A stretch of 64,000 nt of DNA from Adineta vaga (GCA_021613535.1 CP075496.1:682001-746000), one strand, 5' to 3'. Numbered from the stretch's first letter, positions 22,830 to 40,262 are shown. Numbers and translations are program-made. The notes: generated by a model from the letters alone, not told the origin.

Positions 22830-24580
22830 ATGAGCTACTACGACGATTACGATGATGATTGTCTATCTGACGATGATGATGTCTACTATCATAATTATAG
22901 TGTAGATTATGCTAATCAACTTTTAGGTGGACATCATGCTATTACATCATGTTTACCACGTACACGTCGAAAGCATCATCGACATACACCACGTCTGGTT
23001 CGAGTATCGACATTGGATCAGATGCCGATTATAAGTCGGCCTCAGATTGTTCCATCCTTACATAGTCAACCAAAATATGGTAATAATCAAGAAATTCCAC
23101 TGCCACCATCTGCTCTTCCTTCACGTTTACCATCATTGGAAGCAACTAATGAAGAAATGGAACGAAGGGTATCCCGAAGACCTCAACCAATATTAGAAGT
23201 TCGTAGAGAATATCTTTATGTGATCAAGAAAAGCTATTTCTTTTTCTTCATATTATTTCATAGGAAGCTGAAGATAATGATGGCCCACCAATTATTAATA
23301 ATATTAATGATATAAATAATAATATTCCAACAGAAAATACACATCGACCTTTGACTGAAGATGAATTGAGACAAGTTCAACAACAACAAGCAGCTTTTCA
23401 ACAACATTTACTTAATATGCAACGTCGTTTATTGGAACAGGCGAACGAAGCAGAAGAGCGACAGAAACAACCGACTCCAGAGATGTCATGTTCGACATCT
23501 CATTGTGCAAAGAAAAGATCAAAAGTATCATTTCATGATTTAGAATGTGATGATGATCAAGCTGAAATTGCTGAATTAATTGAAAATGACCCGTATTTTG
23601 CTGCAGCTATGGAAGATTTTGCACATACTCATGGATTATTACATAATCATCGTCATAGGTACTTTTAATCTTGGATTATAGATTTCGAAGTAATTCTTTT
23701 TTTTAGAACTCACTCACACAATTCTTCTCATCATTCCCAAAAATCGCAGCATATATGTAAACGACATCGAACTCAATTTCAAAAGAAACCGTCATCTCGT
23801 TTATCTCAATCATCATCATCGTCATCGGTTCCTTCAGTTCGTAATGTAGCATCTAATCCAAAAGGTCCAAATACAGATCTAATTCTCTTGCGAGAATTGC
23901 AAGGTATTCGTCTTGTAATGGAAGAATATGTTCGTGAAAAACGAGATCGACCAAGTCCAGTATATTGGCCTACACCGAATGGTCAAGGTCCAATATCAAC
24001 ATCATCTGGGATCCATTATCCACCAGTTCCACCTGTGACTGATTATCAACCAGCGATGGTTCCGCGTGAGCGGCCTCAAACAATTTCAGAACCAAGTCGA
24101 GTTGTTTATCAGAATGTTGTCAATGCTGTAAAAGAAGTTATTGATCGACGTTCACCTACTCAACGTGAACAACCGCTCAAACCAAGTGATATTGATCCAA
24201 AACTAAAACATGTTTACACACGGCGACCTCAAATTCCTCCTTCAAATCTCTCCCGACCAACACAACAACGACAACAACAACCACCACCACCACAACAAAA
24301 TCGTCGTCGATCATCTGAGTCATCAACACAATCATCTACAAATATTCCTGTATGTTCACAAATCTAATTTTATTTTCATTATTATTCTAATAAATCTCTT
24401 CAATTTTAGCCTGCACCTCCTTATGAATCTCTTACAAATTTTTCTTCCACTCGTTCAACCGCAACAACAATGAATCAAAATCGAGCATTATCATATGGAA
24501 GTCGTGAGAAAAAATCTCATATTTATGATACACTTTTCCCCGGACATTATTTACGTTTATATTCTAATAAATTGAATTAA
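22830..24580 (+). CDS. Uncharacterised Gln/Pro/Ser-rich protein
   Basis: The family was not recognised. Four exons splice in frame: 22830 to about 23219 (alternative donor at 23198), 23264-23658, 23707-24349 and 24410-24580, giving about 530 residues. The start is acidic and tyrosine-rich (SYYDDYDDDCLSDDDD). A likely coiled-coil follows (DELRQVQQQQAAFQQHLLN...RRLLEQANEAEERQ), then a His-rich stretch, an Arg-rich helical segment (LRELQGIRLVMEEYVREKR), and a long Pro/Gln/Ser-rich tail. It ends GHYLRLYSNKLN. No signal peptide or membrane segment is apparent. Most of it is probably disordered, suggesting a scaffold or adaptor role, but no function can be assigned. Its stop is 19 bp from the stop of the TTC7 gene on the other strand. 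Confidence 0.75.
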
Positions 24581-24599
24581 AATCCAATGAACAAAATGA

Positions 24600-27500
24600 C
24601 TAGAGAACACGAATAATTGAATGATAAGAAACAATAGGTGAATCTTCTTCTAAATGAACAGCTGTTGCACCAACATCCACCGATTGTTCAAATTCACCAC
24701 GAGCTTCCATTGCTAAACTTAATAAATACCTATTCAAAATAAAACAGAGTAGATGAGAAGAATGTTTTTTGAAATAATTTTACCAAGGTTGATAATTTGA
24801 TGGTTGAATTGAAATGGCATCTCGTGCATATTTTTCAGCTAAAGAATAATTTCCAATTTGAATTAAAAGTTTAGTTAGTTGAATTAAAGTTGAAAAATGA
24901 AAAGGATTAATTGCTAAAGCATCATTATAATTTTGTTTTGCTAATTTAAATTGACCACGTGCATCATTAATTAATCCACGTAAATAAAAGATTTGATGAC
25001 AAAATGGATTTAATAATAAAATTTCTTTCAAACAACGTTCACTTTCATCAATTTTATCTAATTTTATATAATATCGAACTAAAATATCAACAAAACATGA
25101 AAAAAGATTTTCAATGAAAAAATTTTACCAAGATGTTCAAAGATTTGAATTAAATTAAAATAAATTGGTTGAATCGAAAAGAAAGATGTCGATGAACGAT
25201 GATTTATCAACGAATTGTTTTCATCATTAACTAAACCAGACGAAGGTCGAATTCCTAATAATAACAGATTCTTAATTCCATCTTCAGCTTTTATAATTCC
25301 TGATGGATTATTTTCATTTTCGATTTCCATATTTATTGAAGGATTTTGTGATCGACCGATTGTTCGATTTCCAGCACTATAGAAATATTTCCATTTCTCT
25401 CTTCTTTTTCTCTTTTCTCTTTACCTTGAATTTGAAATACCACGAACATGATGAATATTATTCATTACCAATGGTTCAATTTCATTTTTCCAAACAACTA
25501 AAGCTTCTTTACAAGTAACAATGGATTGTTCACATCCATATAATTCTTCTTCGATCGATGCTTTTGTTAATAATAAACTAAACAAAATTCTTCACATTTA
25601 GATTTCATTTCTTTTCTTCTTCTTCTTCTGTCTTACTTGATATCAGGATATTCATTTGTTGCACGATAGATTTGTGCATAAGCTTCAGGAATTTTCTTTT
25701 TTGCAGTTAATAAAAGTGTATGAAGATGAAGTGCATGTTTATCATCAGGTGATAATAATAAACATGTTTCAATTGATTTCAATGCTTCATTTGTCTAATG
25801 AAAAAAAGATTCGTTGTTTTCATTGATTTGAAAAAGAGAAGAAAACAAACTTGATTGAGAAAAGATAGATTTTGTGCTAGATGAAAATGTGCAACGGAAT
25901 CATATGGATCAAGTTCAATACATCTATAAAAAAGCAAAAGATAGATTATAAGAAAGAAATTATGATTGCAAATAAATTTACTCTCGAAGTTCTTTGATGG
26001 CTGATTGAAATAGTTTTTGTCGATCATGATGAATTGATGATTGACGAGCTTTGAATGATTTGGCTAATGCAAGAAGAAGTAATGAACGAGGAAGTGGTGG
26101 TGTTTGTAATTCTTTTGCTTGTTGACAATAATTGATTGCTTCATCAATCTTTTTGAAATTAACAGAATACATGAAAAGAAAAGAAAAGAAAAGAAAGAAA
26201 TTTGAATTTACCAAATCAATAAATGGTGGTCGTTGTTCATGTTGACTTTGTTGTTGTTGTTGCTGCTGCTGAGTGAATGTTTGTTTTAGCATTGGTTGAA
26301 TATCTTCACCACTTGATGGAAATGTTTCAAATAATGATGGTAACTAAGAAACAAAAGACATTTTGAAAAAAAACAAGAAGAATGAAATAGAAACAAACAT
26401 CATAGATATCTTGAAGAATTATTTTTGAAAGTTGTAAATAAACTTGAATATTTTGTGGCTGCATTCGAAGACATTCTTTTAGAATTAAATATGCACGAAA
26501 TGATTGACCAGATGAAATTAATGCTAAACCATAATTATACCATGTTTGAAAATGTTCAAATGAAAATCGTAATGCTTGTTCATAGGACTTCAAGACAAAA
26601 TCAAAATTATTCTTCGAAAAAAAAATTCATTTATAAACTTACATCCGCAATTAAATGAAATGCTTGTTTACGAGAAAGAAATATCGCGAGAAGTGAAAGA
26701 ATATTATAAGCTGCTTGATGACTTCGTTCACGTTGTGCTTCATATTCAGGTTGCCAATCGAGAACTGCTTCGTTCAAGGTTGATGATTGACCCAATAATA
26801 ATAATAATAGAATTTCTTCATCAACATCTCGTGGAACAAATAATGGTCTAAAAGATATCTTCGTGCTTTTTTCTGAATGAAATTTGAGGAGAAAGAGATG
26901 TTTACTGAGAATTGCGACGATGTGGAAGAAAATGATGATGATGATGATGATGGTTATGGTTATGATCGTCTGAGCTGGTATTGATTTGAGGATAGTTTCC
27001 TTTACAAACACATTTAATCAATAATTGTGCATATTGTTTTATTAATGTCTATTGGAATACAACAAACTTCAAATAAATATTATTTCAGGAAAGTTTACAT
27101 ACTTGTCTCATTGTTTCCAGTGATTTGATATGAACATTTTGAATATACGAACGAAAGATTTCGATTGCTGTTACTACATTGCTAAAAAAGAAAATTCTTT
27201 CTATAAATCATCATTTAGTGCATTTCAAATGCTTCTATATGTTTCGGTAGCATGAGATTAAAAGATGACAACTGGAGTTTAGTGGAAGAAACTGATTTGT
27301 AGATATAAAAAAGAAAGAAAGAAAGAAGATTACTTGTTAGCTGCATGTAAGAGTGGTAAGCGTTGATAAGCAATTTCAATTAAAGAATTTTCAATATCCA
27401 AATTTTCATTATTTAAATGTTTTGCCTTTTCAACTTCAGCATAATAAGTTCTACTCAGTTTACATGAATCATCAAACGCTTGAATAATATCAAATAATTC

Positions 27501-28009
27501 TCCATCTTTTTTCTCTAATAAAAGACCTTTAAGCGAATAGATTTCAGCTAATAATAAAGATGAGCGATGTGGTTCCTCTTGATCATCATTTGGTATGGAA
27601 TTTAGTGCTAAATCAACACTTGCTAAACAATCATCAAAACGTCCTTGTGCATAATATAATTTCGCTAATAAACATTGTCCCTCAAATGTTCGAGATAATC
27701 CACCTGATTTTAAAAGATTTTCAACACGAACTAAACTTTCTCGTGCATATTCAATATGATGTGAATCAGTTAATGGATATTGTTGTAAATATAATTCTAA
27801 GTGAGCTTCTCCTTCCAAAAATTTTGAATACTCTATTCAAATTAAAAACGAATTAATAAAGAAACATAATTTAAAACATAGAGATGCAAACCTGAAACTT
27901 TCGATGTTTTTAATTTATCAAGAATTTTTGTCCAATTAAGTTCTAAACGCTGTTTTTCAATTTCATGATCTGTTCGATATTTACCAATTTGAGAGTTGAT
28001 TCCAGCCAT
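24600..28009 (-). CDS. TTC7: TTC7-like tetratricopeptide scaffold protein
   Basis: TTC7 is the scaffold that, with EFR3 and FAM126/hyccin, recruits PI4-kinase III-alpha to the plasma membrane. The ATG at 28009 gives MAGINSQIGKYRTDHEIE. More than ten short-intron exons follow. Recognisable blocks in order are EGEAHLELYLQQYPLT, GLSRTFEGQCLLAKLYYAQG, LPLLHAANK, FRPLFVPRDVDEEILLLLLL, a central TPR region (HFQTWYNYGLALISSGQ; LDPYDSVAHFHLAQNLS; HALHLHTLLLTAKKKIPEAY) and C-terminal TPRs (FYLRGLINDARGQFKLAKQN; YSLAEKYARDAI). It ends SYHSIIRVL, as in vertebrate TTC7. A His-rich insert near 26935-26965 and a Gln run near 26250-26270 are low-complexity additions. Length is close to that of the family. 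Confidence 0.88.
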
Positions 28010-29302
28010 CGATTTCGTTTTTATTCAATTGCCTACGATTTGTGTAAGAGTATGATGATGTTTTCACTTTTTGCTTTCTTGCATTGTTTATTATCGATGC
28101 TTAACTATTCACCAATACAAATTCATATTGCAACCATCTCTCTTACATAGATGTCACTTTATGATTATTATATGACATTCACAATTTATTGTACAGGCAA
28201 ATCTGTTTCACTTATCATACATTTAATATGTGAAACTTTAAAACCAACGATCCAAATTTCCTGCCATTCTCCTGTTCTTCTTACGACCATTTAACTGAAT
28301 ACTTCGACTGTCTTAGAGAGTAATCCTTTTTGCATGATTCCATACATATCTTATGAATTAAATATTGGAAATCCTGAATAGTTGGATACTTGATTAGTTG
28401 AATTCATCTTTCGAATTTGACACTACTAAAAAATAAAATTTTACAAACATTCAAAAAGCGATTATACTCATTAATTATCAATAATTGCTGTACGCACACA
28501 ATTTAATATACTTGAAGTTTTCGATATAAATGCTTCAGAAATCGATAGGAAAATGGAGACAGGATTCTGCTGCGGTGTAGTGTTTAGTCATACAATGGTC
28601 TATTATATTTCAATCTGAATTAAGAAAAAAAAATAAACAGACTTTATTTAAAATCGAGATGATGGGAGTACTAGAATATAATACTTATGATCAACCTTTT
28701 TCATTGCAGAGAAAGATTAGGGAAAAGTTAGCCTAGGGAGACTAAGTAGGACCAAAATATTTTTAATATTATTCTACACTAAAATTTATTAATGCAAAGC
28801 AATTTATTGAGAGAGTTAACTGATTGAATGCATCATGTGTATATAGAAAAAAGGTAACGAAGAAAGGATATTGTAGACTATATGATAAAGAATAGAAATA
28901 GGAGTGTAAGAAGTACTGTATTTTTTATTCCAATTGGTATTGCTGATTGCAGTGAAGATGGTTAAGCTTCTTTCACGATTGAAAAGGTTTCGTCTCTGAA
29001 GTCCCCCTAATCTCACCAGTGTTTGAATAAAAGGGATTCAACTTTATTTTTAAGATTCAGTTTGAAATGTAATAGACCATATAGACACCGTTTAGTATCA
29101 GTTTTTTATAGTCTTTCGATATCATTAATAAAATGATTCTGAAATAAAATATTATTGATGTATTGCCTCATAGAGGCAATCTTCTAAGATTATTTTAGTC
29201 TTTTTTTATTTGTCAAATATTTGATGAAAGTCGTTGATATAAAAATGAACAAAACAAAAAAGAAACAATTACTTTTCAGATTCTATCACCTAAGCTTGTA
29301 TA
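28010..29302. other. No gene seen
   Basis: AT-rich intergenic DNA between divergently placed ends. It presumably holds the TTC7 promoter at its left end, but no clear element was recognised. Confidence 0.45.
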
Positions 29303-30529
29303 CTATAGTTGATCAACATTATCTAATAAAGAATCAAATGCATCATGTAAATCAGCATAGCAAATCTGTTCTATCTGTGCAGCTGTATATTCACCAAGTA
29401 CATATAGATTCATCTGAGCTAATGACGCGGATGATGATGAAAATTGATCCTTCAATTCTTTCTTGACTTTTTCGGTATCAATATCTTCACGAAATTTCTG
29501 TTGATCTTTACTAATCATCCAATGTCGTATGTGAGCTAAACGTTCGATTTCATTTCCATCGGGTTCTTCATATTTTGTTAAGAAAAATTCATGACTATTC
29601 TTCGTCTTGCATTCAAGTTCTCCAGCAAAGTAGCTCTTCAATAAATTTGTTAATTCTTGTGCATTATGGAAAGTATGAAAATACTGTCTTCTATCATCTT
29701 CTTTATGCTGTTGTTCATATGCTTCATAAACTAAAAGAAACTTTTCATCGTTGAAATACAATGCCTCAAATGGAATTGATGAATCAAAATCACAAATGAT
29801 AACACGAGCATGTTCAATTAAATCTAGCGTATTTGTTTGCGTATCTGGTATAATATTTTTGGACTTAAGTAACTGATCCGCATGTTTTCGTTCTAAAGTA
29901 CCTAGAGTAAACAATGGATTATTGCCATTGTTTGATGGATATGTTGAAGGATGTAATTTAATAACATGTTCAAATGAAAATGTCGCTATGAGTTCGATAA
30001 CTTCGACGTTTGATAAAAGACTAAATGGTGCTTCTTCCGACGAAAAACTGGGGCAAACAACAATCGGATGTGTTTTATTATTTTTCATAGATGACAATTG
30101 TTTCGTACGTATATAATTAGTAAAAGTAATTGGTAATCGATGTGAATTCTTATGATCACAACTTTGACATCCATACATACAATGACCTGTGGAATAAACA
30201 TCAATAATCGAAGGAATATTGTTTTGTATAGTACGAAAGAAACGATATTGTAATTGTCCAAATGAATAATTGATTGAAGCAGTTAGAAGGACTACTATTT
30301 GACATTGTTGTTCTTGTTGATGAATAAGTTCAGTAAGAATTGTATCAATACTAAATTCGTGTACATAAACATGATCTGATAGGGAAAAATGATCTCGTAG
30401 AAGTTGTTGAGCTGGATTCCATTTGTAAATGAAGAGATGAACATCCGCAAAAGAAGCAAACGAAAGAATCAATTCCACATGAGCGTAACCCGTATGATAA
30501 GGAACGAAAAATACTAAATTCTTTAACAT
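29303..30529 (-). CDS. CDP-glycerol glycerophosphotransferase-like (GT-B fold) protein
   Basis: An intronless frame of 408 residues with a good ATG at 30529. The first half starts LVFFVPYHTGYAHVELILSF, like the N-terminal lobe of a GT-B enzyme. The second half has VIKLHPSTYP, followed by DTLDLIEHARVIICDFDSS-like sequence and FEALYFNDEKFLLVYE. These resemble the KxHP and ITDYSSxxFD motifs of the bacterial TagB/TagF family, which transfers glycerol-phosphate to cell-wall or capsule polymers. The C-terminus is Lys/Ser-rich and helical. Lack of introns in a neighbourhood of spliced genes, and a bacterial-type domain, suggest horizontal acquisition. The substrate in an animal is unknown, and a more distant GT-B relative is possible. 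Confidence 0.6.
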   Translation of the reverse strand: MLKNLVFFVPYHTGYAHVELILSFASFADVHLFIYKWNPAQQLLRDHFSLSDHVYVHEFSIDTILTELIHQQEQQCQIVVLLTASINYSFGQLQYRFFRTIQNNIPSIIDVYSTGHCMYGCQSCDHKNSHRLPITFTNYIRTKQLSSMKNNKTHPIVVCPSFSSEEAPFSLLSNVEVIELIATFSFEHVIKLHPSTYPSNNGNNPLFTLGTLERKHADQLLKSKNIIPDTQTNTLDLIEHARVIICDFDSSIPFEALYFNDEKFLLVYEAYEQQHKEDDRRQYFHTFHNAQELTNLLKSYFAGELECKTKNSHEFFLTKYEEPDGNEIERLAHIRHWMISKDQQKFREDIDTEKVKKELKDQFSSSSASLAQMNLYVLGEYTAAQIEQICYADLHDAFDSLLDNVDQL

Positions 30530-31828
30530 AGAATTTTGATCTTTTTATTAAAAAAAATAAAAAAGAAATAAATATTTAAAATATACAAATACATTTTATT
30601 ATCAAACCTTTTTATTTCAATAGAAGAAAAAAATCTACTATCGATTATTATTTTCTCATGTGATGTCTTTCTCTTCACATCGAAGGTCATACTGTTGCCT
30701 TGGCACAGAGCCAATCAAAATAATCGAAAAGAAAACAACTATAGGAGATAATTTCTTCATATTTTTTATTAATACCTTTTCTGAAAAGTTTTTTAAATTA
30801 GATGATACACACTCTATAAAGAATACGAAAGACAATATTTAACGATTCGATTTGTATATAGACAAGGAAAAGGAAACGATGAAAGAAGAAAAAAAGGATT
30901 ATTGCGTTTTTTTTCTACTATATAAAATGCAAATGTTAAACAGAAAAGAAAGAAAGAAAGAGAAAAATAGTCTGAAGGATTTACAAAAATATTTTGCTAC
31001 AAACAATACGCAAAGAATGTCATTTACTATAAATATCTTGAATGAAAAAAATAAATCTAATCTTTTTTGTTGATTCAAGAAACATGTGTTAAAGTGTACA
31101 AAAAAAAAGAACTCATCGAATATAGTGATAAGGACAGAAGTTTTATCAGCCATATATTTACTATACGTAATAAAAATACCAGTTATAAAACTATAATGAA
31201 TAAAATTATGAGACTATTTCATACTTTAATGATTTATTCTACATTGATCTACTTTTTTAAGGTCAATACTTATTATTATGAAAAGAATGAAATAAACGAA
31301 TTAGTGTGATCTTTAGGAAGATTCTTTATGATTCCAGCGAGGTGATCTCGCCATTTATATTCAATCCTTCATACGCATATTTCAGTGATACTAAAAAATA
31401 TTCTCTTGAATGTAATAGTTTGCAAAACTGGTGGTTTAGTTACTATAATATCATTCCGTTTTTTCTATTCACTTAATTATGATCGAACATGTTCGGCAAT
31501 AGATGGTAGTAGTAGTGAACATGTATATTCAATGGTTTTATCTTACATCCAGTCAATATTATGCAAGGACGTGAATGATGACGTCATCAAGAGAATTTTG
31601 TTATATTCAAAGAACTACCATTCGACTCGATTGTACATTACTGATGCTTGTCTCGTAATTAATCTTGATAGATCAAGGTTAAGTTTATGAATGACAATGA
31701 TGAAGACAAAACCTAAACAAATAAAAATTTCAGACGCAAAAGAAAAGTCAATTGAAACAAATTGTCATATCTCTTCTACGTCTGTCTAAAAACGACTGTT
31801 TCTATTTTGCTTCAACTTTTTAACTAAA
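30530..31828. other. No gene seen
   Basis: AT-rich DNA with short chance frames made of poly-A/T-rich codons. Nothing recognisable. Confidence 0.45.
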
Positions 31829-32091
31829 ATCTTAATAAGAAGTTTCTTGATCAATAAATGATCCAGGAAATTTTCTAATCATCAATTTTCTCCATTCATC
31901 ATAAACAAACACAAGTAAAGTAAATGGTAATGGTAAAAACCACCAATGTAACCTAAAAAGTTATGTTTATCATAAAAAATCGTTTTTCAAAGAATAACTT
32001 ACTTTAATGGATATATTATCAAACCACGATTGATATATGGAGTATAGGATAAAATTATTGCTAAGACAGTTTCAAATATAATACTCATATT
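31829..32091 (-). pseudogene. Duplicated fragment of Na/K-ATPase 3' end
   Basis: It is nearly identical to 34946-35209, the last two exons and intervening intron of the Na/K-ATPase alpha gene ([20 protein letters not shown] to SFIDQETSY). The intron and splice sites are retained, so it is a DNA-level duplication rather than a retrocopy. It lies about 2.9 kb downstream in the same orientation. Homology stops abruptly at both ends. Confidence 0.9.
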
Positions 32092-33539
32092 CTCACAGTC
32101 ATCACTCTCAAGATTCTCTTTGATATTTCTCTTATGTCGATTGATTTCGTATTATATCATTATCATCTATCAAACGATCTGAGTTTACTACATAAAGTCT
32201 CCGAAAAAGTTAGTTATAGAAAAAGAATATTATTTAACAAGAGATAACGAGTATCTTTTACTGGTTTATGAACTAGGCAAGCTCTTCTCTTGCTTTTGAA
32301 CATTGTGTACAATGTTATGTTGAGAGAATGGCAATGAAAAAATCTTCATATTTCCTTCAAAATGAAGTATTACGTTTCGATCTAACTATTCAATATAGCA
32401 TATGTATGAAACTTTTTTGAATCAATCATTGTTATTTGTGCTAATCCACATAATATTCGATTATTTTAATGACTCCCTTATTTCTTGTGTTTATTGTTTA
32501 ATCTTGAAATAAACTGACGTTACATTACATCGCCTAAAAAAAGGAACGATTTAGTATGGAACGAAATATGGAACCAGTTCATAGATGATATCTATATAAG
32601 AGGGATCAATTGGGAATGAATATGTTCATTTAAGTATATTTTTATGATATTAATTCATAGAAAAGTTTACTTTGATCATCAGTTTGATTAATGAGTGGCA
32701 TTGGCTCAATTATACTACATGGTGAAAGAGATTGCGTCGTTTTTATTGCCATAATCAGGTTGTCAATATGTTCATGATGTTCATAACTACATAGATAAAC
32801 AAGAATGACTATTCTGCCTTCTATGATATTCATCACTTATCCAAATTTATCTACATCGATTAAAGTGTTGGTGACGGGCATATGGCATATATAAATTGCC
32901 TCGGATGCTACCAAGTCAATTAGAAATGCATTTTCTCGTTCATACGGAAAAAATTTCAGTAGTTTAAAAGTATTTTTCAACATTACGTAATGGATTTTCT
33001 TGGCGTTTTCAAAGACAAAACCTATCACCAATGAATTAACTTCAATGCTAATTCATCTTTACTTTACCTGCATAAACAAGAAAGAGTATCGAGTATTTGT
33101 TAAAAAATTTCATACTAAATGAATAAATCGATATACATTCATTTAGATGATCAATATACGACAAGATTATTAAAATGACTAATGCCATTTTTTGTTTCTT
33201 CTTCTTCTTTATATTATCGAAATAAAAGTGACCAGATTGAAAATAATAAAGGGACGGATTTCATTCATCTGGAAATATTATCATCCGTAGTATCAGCTTT
33301 AAATGCGTCATCGGTTAACATTCACTTACAACGTCTAGACAAAATCGATCATATTTCTGAAAAGAAAATCCAATTATTTTGTATTGACTAATTGTGCTAT
33401 ACTTGGATATGTACCTCAAAAGTGGAAATAAGTACCCTCAAACTGATAATATATAGAAATAGAAGACCCAAGGGTACTTCCACTCTCAAAATATAGTAAA
33501 ACTTTTGAATGAGCTTTAACAGTTAGTTGCTTCCTAAAC
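32092..33539. other. Mostly featureless; possible decayed frame on minus strand
   Basis: Minus-strand frames at 33031-32837 and 32836-32642 are contiguous and separated by a single TAA, and could be one broken gene, but no family is recognised. An imperfect inverted repeat (AAGTGGAAATAAGTACCCTC against GGGTACTTCCACTCTC) lies at about 33419-33497. Confidence 0.3.
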
Positions 33540-33780
33540 GTTTTCTTGACCTTTGACTCCTAACAGAGAACCAAACGGACAGACATATTTTTTTCTGTGA
33601 CTCATCAGGTTCTTTACAGATCATTCTCATCTTCGAACTCAATCGAGATATCGATAAGACAAATCTCTATATGGTGACAATCAGTTTGGATTTTCAAAAA
33701 AGTTATCGTATAAACGGCCGGATATACATACCGACTAATTCTATAGTATACTCACTTCTTGACTGCACAAAAAATTAGTT
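33540..33780 (+). repeat. Dispersed repeat R1, 3' partial copy
   Basis: It matches 10440-10640: TTCTCATCTTCGAACTCAAT, GATATCGATAAGACAA, AAAGTTATCGTATAAACGGC and the ending TAGTATACTCACTTCTTGA. The 5' part of the repeat is absent. Confidence 0.65.
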
Positions 33781-34945
33781 GCATAATTTATTAACATGGG
33801 TGAATATGAAGAAAAGAATTTGTATCATTTCCATTGTAAACTACATAAGATAAATCTGAAGATGAAACTAGAACAGTGAACAAAAATCAAGGATACTATA
33901 ACGACCTCTATGATCAATTTTTTATAAAAGATGCTGCCGAAATCGTAAATCATGGATGACAAAGATATAACTGAAATATAAGACAGGAGTAGGAGAGTTA
34001 AAACTACTTTTCATATTCGACCAATATTGATATAGATGTGTTATGAAAAGGTATCGTTAATTGTAAATAGTCATATTCTGAGCCTCAAGAACTCTGTCAG
34101 CTGTACAATGTCTACTAATATGTTACAGGAGCAAAACGAAGTGAAGAGTGCGAGGAAAAGCAACAATCTTCCGTTATTCTTTTTTAGAACAATAAACCAA
34201 ACGACGATTTCGATGATATCGAATTCATAAAAATAAAAAACAAGGAATCGATTAATCGCATACAACAACTTGAGCAGACCATTAGCTTTAAGGATCAATT
34301 ATTCAAAACTTTATTGTAATTACTTCTATTTTCATGATTATTAAGAAGAGTTCATCTGTCGTATGAAAAAAATTTTTTTTTATTTAATTCTTATTCTGTG
34401 AAAATGTTTGATAAGTATACTCACATCAACATTCTTTTGTCAAATACGTTTTGAATCAGTGGATTATGTTACGAAAGTTTTAAAAAATCACCATTTATTT
34501 CTACCAAATTGTGGTATGAGTAATTGAGTTATTGTAGTCGTTTCGCACTCTTCAACTTCAAATGATGTGTTTATGTTCCGACACACATCATTCCTCAAAA
34601 CTCCCCTAAAATATGCATTTGCGACTATTTACGCATATAACACAGTTCAGAGCAGTCAGTTTTCATATTTTTAGAAATACTGTTTTTTACTTTTCTTTTC
34701 TTTAGTTTTAATACATTTAGTACAAATTGATAAATAAGAAAGAAGATTTATTTCTATTTTTTATTTTTTATAATATAGTCTCATTTGTCTCTTACTGTAG
34801 TAATATTTTAGTTCTCATCAATACTTGCAATGAAATCAACATACAACGAAATAAATCAGCTGATATTCTAATTCTGATTTTTTTATTAATCTAAAATAAA
34901 AGACATTCTAAACACAAAAAAAACACATTGAAATATAAAATTACA
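33781..34945. other. No gene seen
   Basis: AT-rich spacer downstream of the Na/K-ATPase gene, containing its 3' UTR at the right edge. No other feature was recognised. Confidence 0.45.
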
Positions 34946-34947
34946 TC

Positions 34948-38917
<3,970 letters not shown>

Positions 38918-40262
38918 AATTTAAACTTATATAACGAGTGATCAGATAGATATTAACTATTGATTTTGCATTAGAAATAGAATTAAAATCGATGAAGCAT
39001 AGCTATCAACTGAAAGAAAAGAAAAAAAGAAATATGTTATTCACAGTATGTATATTGCAATCAATATTTCATCTGTATAACCATTCGAATGCTTTTCTCT
39101 TTCGTTTCGTTTTGTCCCAAAGGATCAAAAATGCAATGGGTATTCTTTTCTTTATATATTTATATATATATATAAAAAAAAGTCAATTTTAACAAATAGA
39201 CGTTTTTCTCACTTTTTGATTCTGACCCGTTTTTTTCGTTGTTATCTCGATGAATATTTGATCAAATATTGATTTAAAAAAAGAAAACGAGGATATTCAA
39301 TAAAATTTGACCAGATAAATGTTTTTATCTCAATGACATTTTTTCTCTAATGAATTGATTCTTATTTTTTGGATTGAATGAAGTACAAATGTTAATCACA
39401 CTTCTCAATTGAAATGTTTTTTTTCTTCTTCTTCTTTCCTTTCGAGAACAAAATGGATCACTGAAGAAAAGAAATATCACTTACTATGCTGAAATCATTG
39501 AAAAAAAAAGTTCTGTTTCTTTTTCCCTTCGTATTTAGATCGATATTTTTAATACATCACGGACATATGTTAAATCTTTTGTCTTTCTTAATCGAAACAC
39601 ATGGAATGAATATTAATTTCTCTTCTTTGATCCATTGAAACAATTGTCAGAAGAAATTATTCATTTTTATTCTTTTTTCATATCTGATTAGTTCGAATAT
39701 TTATCAATAATATCTCGACTATCCCAACGATTTCCTTTATTATATATTTTAATTTTAAGAAAATATTTTTATTTAAATTTATTTATTTCTTTTACAGAAA
39801 TCATGAATTATGTTCTCTTGAATCTTTGCAGTAATGACCTTTCTGTCTGTTTAATTTGAAAACTAGTTCATTCTAAGATCAGGTCATTTTGTGAATAATT
39901 TATATCTTACATGAACCAAGAAATGGATGAGAATATAATAGAATCTATGAGATAAAGTTTATTTTTATTTGCTTGCTCGCACTTCTGATTTTATCATGAG
40001 ATAGAAGTTGTCATTTTCATTAGTGACATTCTCAATGTATCAAAAAAAGCTTTTATTTGGATGTTCATTATAATTATTTCTACCTGTTGAGTTTATTATA
40101 ATTGCACAGTAATAATATGAAGTGATGGATATGTAGGATTTTCACGGACAACATTAATTTATTATACTTTAATCTTGCTGTATTCAGTCGAGAAGAATAA
40201 AATTCATAGAAATATTATCTATTTATGCTCATTTTGTTGTGTATTATCGCGAAGATACAAAA
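38918..40262. other. Intergenic region with TATA-rich tract
   Basis: No gene is seen. An alternating TA tract lies near 39155-39173. This region separates two divergent genes (Na/K-ATPase and 7TM receptor) and must hold their promoters, but no specific element can be singled out. Confidence 0.4.

Noticed and set aside
32642-33031. Two contiguous minus-strand frames separated by one stop
   Set aside because: Could be a broken gene, but there is no recognisable motif, start or splice structure; AT-rich chance frames of this size are common here.
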